A DNA stretch of 12,240 nt, taken from positions 1-12,240 of the forward strand of contig RFKM01000219.1 of NCBI GenBank assembly GCA_003694465.1. The letters are read 5' to 3'. The DNA comes from Alphaproteobacteria bacterium. GTDB taxonomy: Bacteria; Pseudomonadota; Alphaproteobacteria; Rhodobacterales; Rhodobacteraceae. The notes under the pieces were generated by a model, which ran no database searches, had not been told where the DNA came from, and saw nothing but the letters and a program-made list of their open reading frames with translations. The translations under genes and the position numbers were made by a program. The number at the start of each line of letters is the position of its first letter. Position 1 is the first letter of the stretch. Of the stretch, positions 7,655-12,240 are shown piece by piece.

Positions 7655-8305
7655 CTATTCGATGCCGGCGATGATCGCCCGGAGGGTTTCGATTCCCCAC
7701 CCCTTTTCCGATGACGTGACGACGAGTTCGGGGTAGGCGGCCGGATGACGGGAAAGCGCCTTGCGCACTTGGGCGAGAACCTTCTCGCGCTCGGCCTGTT
7801 TGACCTTGTCGGCCTTGGTGAGCACGATCTGGAAGGTGACGGCCGAGCGGTCGAGCAGGGAGAGGATTTCCTCGTCGGTGGCCTTGATGCCGTGGCGGCA
7901 GTCGATGAGCACGAAGGCCCGGCGCAACGAGGCGCGCCCGGCGAGGTAGGCCTTGAGCAGGCGCTGCCATTTCTCGACCACCTTCACCGGCGCATTGGCG
8001 AATCCGTAGCCCGGCAGGTCGACCAGATAGGGGCCGCCGGTGGTTTCAAAGAAGTTGATTTCCTGCGTGCGGCCGGGGGTGTTTGACGCGCGCGCAAGCC
8101 CCTTGCGGCCTGTCAAGGCATTGATCAGGCTGGACTTTCCGACATTCGAGCGGCCGGCGAAACAGACTTCGACCCGGTCGCCCGGCGGCAGGCCGTCGAT
8201 CGCCACCACGCCCTTGAGAAATTCGGTCGGGGCGGCGAAGAGTTTGCGTCCGGCTTCCAGTTCCGCCGGGCCGGGAGGTTCGGCGAGCGGGAAGGCGATG
8301 CTCAT
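7655..8305 (-). CDS. engB: Ribosome biogenesis GTP-binding protein EngB/YsxC (YihA)
   Basis: This 216-residue cytoplasmic GTPase acts in large ribosomal subunit assembly and is usually essential. The G motifs are visible in order: G1 GRSNVGKSS (51-59), the switch region with SNTPGRTQ (74-81), G3 DLPGYG (96-101), G4 TKAD (163-166) and G5 TSSEKG (197-202). Length is normal for the family. The ATG at 8305 overlaps the stop of the MOSC gene as ATGA and has GAGGTG (8311-8316) upstream. In-frame sequence further upstream lies inside the MOSC gene and is not EngB-like. It is the last gene of the yidC-MOSC-engB unit. The stop is 10 bp from the convergent SDR stop and no T-rich hairpin is present, so termination may be Rho-dependent. 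Confidence 0.96.
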   Translation of the reverse strand: MSIAFPLAEPPGPAELEAGRKLFAAPTEFLKGVVAIDGLPPGDRVEVCFAGRSNVGKSSLINALTGRKGLARASNTPGRTQEINFFETTGGPYLVDLPGYGFANAPVKVVEKWQRLLKAYLAGRASLRRAFVLIDCRHGIKATDEEILSLLDRSAVTFQIVLTKADKVKQAEREKVLAQVRKALSRHPAAYPELVVTSSEKGWGIETLRAIIAGIE

Positions 8306-9063
8306 CCGATCACCTCGACGGTGTCGCCCTGGCGAATGTCGCCCGAGCGGGTCACGACCGCATAGACCCCGAATTCGCGGTGCCCCCAGCCCGCCTCGAG
8401 GGCGCCAAGCGTGTCGGTGTCGCGCTCGCCGCTCTGCACCGATGTCGATGTCGCGAGGCAGCGGACGATGTTTTCGCGCACTTTCAGTTCGGCCTTGCCG
8501 ATGCGGATGCGTTGGCCGATCCAGCTGCGTTCGGTCCAGGCAGGCAGGTTGTCGAGGATGAGATTGGCCCGCCAGCGCAAGGGCGAAATCTGCCGGCCGA
8601 GCTGCGCCTCGACTTCGGCATGCGAGGCGAGGTTGATCAGCGAGATCGACGGGTAGTCGGTGTCGGTCATGCCGCGAAGCCCGTTGCGCACCACCCGCGC
8701 GGGCAGGGCGCGGTTTCCCGGGCTGATCGGCATGATCCACTGGATCAGCGTTCCCGCATCGGCGGGGTCGTCCGGGTCGATGGTGATCTCTTGCAGGGCC
8801 GGGTGCGAAAGGGTGACGGTCCCGTAAGCGAGGTTGCAGCGCGCGGTGATGGCCTGCATCGACGGGGCTTTGGCAGCCCGGGCGAAATGGGTGCAGGGTA
8901 CCCAGCCGGGCTCGGCTTCGTCATAGGTGCTGGCCTCGTGGGCGATGGCCCAGCGTCTGTCCCAGGGCAAGGTCCGGTTTTCGGACAGCAGCACATGGGT
9001 GAGGCTTTCCCGGCCGCAGGACTTGATCGGGTGGCGCCAGATTTCTGAAAGAAATCCCTTCAT
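8302..9063 (-). CDS. MOSC domain-containing protein (YcbX/mARC-like)
   Basis: This 253-residue protein has an N-terminal MOSC_N beta-barrel region beginning EIWRHPIKSC (7-16) and a C-terminal MOSC domain. The domain has the characteristic conserved cysteine, Cys202, in ENIVRCLAT (197-205), preceded by SLINLASH (141-148) and RWRANLIL (163-170). MOSC domains bind the molybdenum cofactor. YcbX-type members are Moco-dependent reductases of N-hydroxylated compounds, and Cys202 is the expected molybdenum ligand. The protein lacks the ferredoxin domain found at the C-terminus of E. coli YcbX, so it would need a separate electron donor (inference). The ATG at 9063 overlaps the yidC stop as ATGA and has AAGG upstream within yidC. 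It is linked by another ATGA to engB, so it is translated as part of that operon. Confidence 0.9.
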   Translation of the reverse strand: MKGFLSEIWRHPIKSCGRESLTHVLLSENRTLPWDRRWAIAHEASTYDEAEPGWVPCTHFARAAKAPSMQAITARCNLAYGTVTLSHPALQEITIDPDDPADAGTLIQWIMPISPGNRALPARVVRNGLRGMTDTDYPSISLINLASHAEVEAQLGRQISPLRWRANLILDNLPAWTERSWIGQRIRIGKAELKVRENIVRCLATSTSVQSGERDTDTLGALEAGWGHREFGVYAVVTRSGDIRQGDTVEVIG

Positions 9064-10874
9064 TTGCCGCCCTTGTCAGGTTTGCTTCGGGATGAGCGGA
9101 AGATGTTGCCGAAAATGTCCGGGCGGTGCCCGTGGCGCCACATGATCGTGTATTGCTGGATGAAGGTCAGCACGTTGTTCGAGATCCAGTAAAGCACGAG
9201 GCCGCTGGCGAAACGCCCCAGCATGAACATGAAGACCCAAGGCATCCACGCCATGATCGTTGCCTGGGTCGCATCGGTCGGGGCCGGGTTGAGCTTTTGC
9301 TGCAGCCACATGGAGATGCCGAGAAGGATAGGCAGAAGGCCCAGCGAGAAGAAGTGGAACCAGCTGTCGGGCCCCGGGGCGGCATAGGGCAGCAGGCCGA
9401 ACAGGTTCAGGACCGATGACGGGTCGGGGGCCGAGAGATCGCGGATCCAGCCGATCCAAGGGGCGTGGCGCAATTCGAGCGTCACGAAGATGACCTTGTA
9501 GAGCGAGAACCAGATCGGGATCTGCAGAAGGATCGGAAGGCAGCCGGAGGCCGGGTTGACCTTTTCGCGCTTGTAGAGCTCCATGATCTCGACCTGCTGC
9601 TTCTGCCGGTCGCCGCCCGCGCGCTCCTTGATCTTTTCCATCTCGGGCTGCAATTCGCGCATGCGTGCCATCGAGACGTAGGACCGATAGGCCAGCGGGA
9701 AAAGGATGACCTTGAGAACCACGGTGAGGGCGATGATGGCCCAGCCCATGTTGCCGATGAGAACATGCAGGTTGTGCAGCAGCCAGAACATCGGCTTGGT
9801 GATGAAGAAGAACATGCCCCAGTCGATCGAGTCGACGAAGCGGTAGATGCCGAGGTTTTTTTCGTAATCGCGGATCGTCGCCCATTCCTTGGCGCCGGCG
9901 AAAAGACGCGTCGTGCGGGTCGCCGTTTCGCCCGGCGCGAGCTCCACCTTCGGCAGGCGAACCTCGGTCTGGTAGATGTCGGGGGTTTCGGCATATTTCA
10001 CGACAGAGGTGAAGGGCTGCCCGCTTTCCGGCGCAAGCGTCGTCATCCAGTAATGATCGGTGAAGCCGATCCAGCCGTTCGCGGCAACCTCGGCCAGTTC
10101 GGCATGGGCCCCTTCCGATGTGACAACCGGCAAGTCCTTTGCGTCCTTGTATTTGATTTCGCTCAGTTCCTTGTCGGTCTGACGAATGACGCCCTCGTGC
10201 AGGATATAGAAGCCGGCCAGATCGACCGGCATGCCGTGGCGTGCGATCAGCCCGTAAGGGGCGAGGCGCTGAACGGTGTCGGTTGCGTTTTCCACCGTCT
10301 GGCTGACCGTGAACATGTATTTTTCGTCGACCGAAATCGTCCGCCGGAATTTCAGGCCTTTCGGGCTGGTCCAGACCAGCGTCACGGGGGATTCAGGCGT
10401 GAGGCGGTCACCGCTTTCGACTGTCCAGAGCGTTGTCGCGCCCGGGACATCTCCAAGGTCAAGATCTCCGCCGGGGGCCCATCCATAAAGTGCGTAATAG
10501 GCGTGGTCGGTTCCGGCCGGGGTGAGGAGAGTCACCGTCGGCGAAGTGGGGTCAACCTCTTCGTGATAGTTCTTGAGGTGCAGGTCGTCGATCCGGCCAC
10601 CGAGAAGCGCGATAGAGCCGGCAAGGTCGGGCGTGTCGACCGTGATGCGCGGGCTTTCGGCAAGCGCTGTCGACCGATCCGTCAAGGGGACTGCAGTCGT
10701 TGAGGTATCGGGTGCTTTCGTTGCAGGCGAAGCGGGGCTAGCCGTTTCGGTCGTTGCCGTGGGCACGGCGGTTTCGGTTTCGGGTACCGTTGGCGGGAAG
10801 AGCAGGGTCCAAACCGTGATGACGAGGAAACTCAGAACGAGTGCCAGAATGGTGTTGGATGTTTGATTTTGCAT
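9060..10874 (-). CDS. yidC: Membrane protein insertase YidC
   Basis: This 604-residue inner-membrane insertase helps Sec-dependent and Sec-independent membrane proteins insert and fold. The layout is that of Gram-negative YidC. An N-terminal membrane anchor spans residues 8-27. A low-complexity Thr/Ala/Pro-rich linker (29-65) and a large periplasmic beta domain (about 80-340) follow. The Oxa1-type core has hydrophobic segments near 351-372, 375-396, 447-465, 505-524 and 541-572. The charged cytoplasmic hairpin with SMARMRELQP (401-410) and GDRQKQQVEIMELY (421-434) is well conserved. The tail is basic (RSSRSKPDKGGK). The ATG at 10874 has AAGGCGG 7 nt upstream. Its stop overlaps the MOSC start by 4 nt. 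The rnpA/yidD genes often found directly upstream of yidC are absent here. Confidence 0.97.
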   Translation of the reverse strand: MQNQTSNTILALVLSFLVITVWTLLFPPTVPETETAVPTATTETASPASPATKAPDTSTTAVPLTDRSTALAESPRITVDTPDLAGSIALLGGRIDDLHLKNYHEEVDPTSPTVTLLTPAGTDHAYYALYGWAPGGDLDLGDVPGATTLWTVESGDRLTPESPVTLVWTSPKGLKFRRTISVDEKYMFTVSQTVENATDTVQRLAPYGLIARHGMPVDLAGFYILHEGVIRQTDKELSEIKYKDAKDLPVVTSEGAHAELAEVAANGWIGFTDHYWMTTLAPESGQPFTSVVKYAETPDIYQTEVRLPKVELAPGETATRTTRLFAGAKEWATIRDYEKNLGIYRFVDSIDWGMFFFITKPMFWLLHNLHVLIGNMGWAIIALTVVLKVILFPLAYRSYVSMARMRELQPEMEKIKERAGGDRQKQQVEIMELYKREKVNPASGCLPILLQIPIWFSLYKVIFVTLELRHAPWIGWIRDLSAPDPSSVLNLFGLLPYAAPGPDSWFHFFSLGLLPILLGISMWLQQKLNPAPTDATQATIMAWMPWVFMFMLGRFASGLVLYWISNNVLTFIQQYTIMWRHGHRPDIFGNIFRSSRSKPDKGGK

Positions 10875-10903
10875 GTCCGCACCGCCTTTTTCGGGTCACC
10901 GTG

Positions 10904-10932
10904 GTTCAACAGGGGAGGGCCGAAAAGGTCAA
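10904..10932 (-). promoter_or_regulatory. Candidate yidC operon promoter
   Basis: On the minus strand CTTGACC (-35 hexamer TTGACC, 10927-10932) is followed after 17 bp by TTGAAC (10904-10909). The start of transcription would be about 23 nt before the yidC ATG. CTTGAC is the favoured -35 form in this group of bacteria, while the -10 is weak. The rest of the 222-bp spacer (10875-11096) holds the hairpins at 11057-11106 and a doubtful small reading frame. Confidence 0.4.
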
Positions 10933-11056
10933 GCGGTTTTGGTGTGCGCCCTTTCCAAGGGGCGTAGGCATACTTGGGATCGGTGGCATGGACGAAACGG
11001 TTTTTGTTGCCTCCGTTGATCCTGCCACGGAACGCGAGGCCAGCGAGGTCTGTCGA

Positions 11057-11082
11057 CACGCGCGCTCGCGGGGGCGCGCGTG
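11057..11082. repeat. Perfect 9-bp inverted repeat (hairpin 1 of a tandem pair)
   Basis: CACGCGCGC (11057-11065) and GCGCGCGTG (11074-11082) are exact complements around an 8-nt loop. The stem is almost pure alternating C/G. No T run follows on either strand. It lies just downstream of the GGDEF-EAL gene on the minus strand and may act in 3'-end formation or Rho-dependent termination. Confidence 0.6.
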
Positions 11083-11106
11083 CCACGGGTGCCCGATCAC
11101 CCGTGG
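11083..11106 (-). terminator. Stop-codon-overlapping hairpin after the GGDEF-EAL gene (hairpin 2)
   Basis: CCACGGGTG (11083-11091) and CACCCGTGG (11098-11106) are exact complements with a 6-nt loop; G11082 with C11107 could add a tenth pair. The minus-strand TGA of the GGDEF-EAL gene (11097-11099) straddles the loop edge and arm. Directly adjacent to hairpin 1, it is probably part of the gene's transcript end. It lacks a U tract, so a classic intrinsic terminator is not proven. Confidence 0.5.
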
Positions 11107-12240
11107 CGATTGATGATCGGTGGCAGCAATACCTGCTTTTCTCGCCGAGCGGAAATCCAGCGGGTTGCCTCGGCAAACGGCATTGGGCGGGCAATCAGAT
11201 AGCCTTGGACATGGTCGCACCCAAGTTGTGCCAGCATGGCGTGTTCGCCGTGGCTTTCGACGCCTTCCCCAAGGGTTTCGAGGTTCAGACGCTCGGCCAT
11301 CGATAGTATCGCCGAAACGAGGTTTTGTTGTTCTCGATCGGTGTCGACGTGGGTGATGAAAGACCGGTCTATCTTCAGGCGATGGACATCGAATCTGCGG
11401 ATATTGGCGATCGAGGCATGGCCGGTGCCAAAGTCGTCGAGGTCGATCTTGCAGCCGAGGTGCGAGAGCGCGGAGATGTTCTTGGTCGTGTAGTCATCAT
11501 CAGACTGTGCGACGACGCTCTCGAGAATCTCGATGGTGAGTCGCTCGGGCGAAAGGTCGAACCGGTCGAGTTCCCATCTGATCCGGTCGACAAGCCCCGG
11601 GTCGCGCAACTCTTCAGGCGAAACGTTGACCGACACCGACGGAATGACGAAACCCGACCGTTCCCACTCGCGCAGTGCCGAAAGGGCATGGAACAGCATC
11701 ACCTCGCCAAGGCGCCCATGTTTGCCGGCGCTTTCGATCGCCGGCAGGAACGCGCCGGGCGCAATCAGGCCCTTTTCGGGATGTGACCATCGCGCCAGCG
11801 CCTCGAAACCCGAAATCTCACCAGTCTCGGTCGAGATCTGCGGCTGAAACCACGGGCGAATCTGGTCGCTCTCGAGCGCCTGGACAACTTCGCGTGTCAG
11901 CTTGGCGGGAGCGCCTGCGCGCCGGCGCATGCCTTGCGAATAGGCCCGGATCGACCCGGGGCCGGCGTGCTGAGCTTCGATGAGCGCGCTTTCGGCCGCA
12001 GCGATCATGCCTTCCGCGGTATTCTCGGAAACCCGTGATGGCAACGCGAAACCGATGCACGCGGTGACAAGGACCCGCATGCCGCCAAGCCGAATGGGGG
12101 CGGCGATCGCGTCCTGCAGGCGGGCGGCCAGCTGTGTCATGGTTTCGATGGTCATCCGCGGTGTCTTGGCGAGCGCGATACCGAAACGGCCGCCGCCCAG
12201 TGACGTGACCACATCATTGTTGCGCAGAACGCCCTCGAGG
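11097..12240 (-). CDS. GGDEF-EAL domain protein, probable cyclic-di-GMP phosphodiesterase (5' part outside the window)
   Basis: The reading frame is open to the right edge, so the N-terminus and any sensor or membrane region are not seen. At the edge is the end of a GGDEF domain: RNDVVTSLGGGRFGIAL, where the active-site GG[D/E]EF is GGGRF (12183-12197), so diguanylate cyclase activity is unlikely. The EAL domain follows with its key residues: GFEALARW (EAL at 11796-11804), the Asn in SVNVSPEELRD, Glu in TIEILES, the DD pair in IDLDDFGTG, Lys in RLKIDRSFI, Glu in GEGVES, and QGYLIARPMP. This suggests a working phosphodiesterase that hydrolyses c-di-GMP to pGpG and controls motility, biofilm or attachment. 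The degenerate GGDEF may bind GTP as an allosteric site, as known for some such proteins. An internal GTG at 12212 is not the real start. The gene ends inside a hairpin 222 bp before yidC. Confidence 0.9.
   Translation of the reverse strand, partial: LEGVLRNNDVVTSLGGGRFGIALAKTPRMTIETMTQLAARLQDAIAAPIRLGGMRVLVTACIGFALPSRVSENTAEGMIAAAESALIEAQHAGPGSIRAYSQGMRRRAGAPAKLTREVVQALESDQIRPWFQPQISTETGEISGFEALARWSHPEKGLIAPGAFLPAIESAGKHGRLGEVMLFHALSALREWERSGFVIPSVSVNVSPEELRDPGLVDRIRWELDRFDLSPERLTIEILESVVAQSDDDYTTKNISALSHLGCKIDLDDFGTGHASIANIRRFDVHRLKIDRSFITHVDTDREQQNLVSAILSMAERLNLETLGEGVESHGEHAMLAQLGCDHVQGYLIARPMPFAEATRWISARREKQVLLPPIINRHG

Noticed and set aside
8306..8740. N-terminal extension of EngB, giving a 361-residue protein
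   Set aside because: The extra part lies inside the MOSC gene in another frame and has low-complexity Arg/Pro-rich sequence. The ATGA-coupled start at 8305 gives the normal family length.
9465..10703. 412-codon open frame on the plus strand
   Set aside because: It is antisense to yidC. The composition is biased and no motif is seen, while yidC on the other strand is unmistakable.

Overview
The window looks like ordinary chromosomal DNA of an alphaproteobacterium, most likely a member of the Rhodobacteraceae. The grounds are high GC with strong G/C bias at third codon positions, a complete bztABCD-type (aapJQMP-type) acidic and amide amino-acid ABC transporter operon, and the gene order argB / engB / MOSC / yidC, which I associate with that family. 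No phage, plasmid, insertion sequence, CRISPR array, rRNA or tRNA was seen.

Left part (1-4810, + strand): a short GC-rich leader, then bztA (periplasmic binding protein), an intercistronic stem-loop, bztB and bztC (two large permeases, 1 nt apart), bztD (ATPase), and a strong intrinsic terminator at 4781-4805. Together these would import glutamate, glutamine, aspartate and asparagine.

Middle part (4811-6802, - strand): argB (N-acetylglutamate kinase), a small eight-cysteine iron-sulfur protein, and a SixA-type histidine phosphatase. They are packed head to tail (4-nt gap, then a 4-nt ATGA overlap) and probably form one operon read from argB. Glutamate import beside a glutamate-consuming arginine-synthesis step is metabolically compatible, but nothing in the sequence shows co-regulation. 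A lone + strand SDR oxidoreductase (6910-7644) diverges from argB and runs convergently into engB.

Right part (7655-12240, - strand): yidC (membrane insertase), a MOSC-domain protein and engB (ribosome-assembly GTPase) are linked by two 4-nt ATGA overlaps and form a tight operon. Upstream of yidC is a 222-bp spacer with a candidate promoter. Then comes the 3' part of a GGDEF-EAL cyclic-di-GMP gene that runs off the right edge. Its GGDEF motif is degenerate (GGGRF) and its EAL motifs are intact, so it is probably a phosphodiesterase. Its stop codon lies inside the second of two adjacent perfect GC-rich hairpins.

I found no clear sign of a novel multi-gene system. The most unusual items are the degenerate GGDEF-EAL protein, the tandem hairpins behind it, the enlarged BztC permease, the atypical cysteine spacing of the iron-sulfur protein, and two possible mutually exclusive hairpins in the bztA leader.
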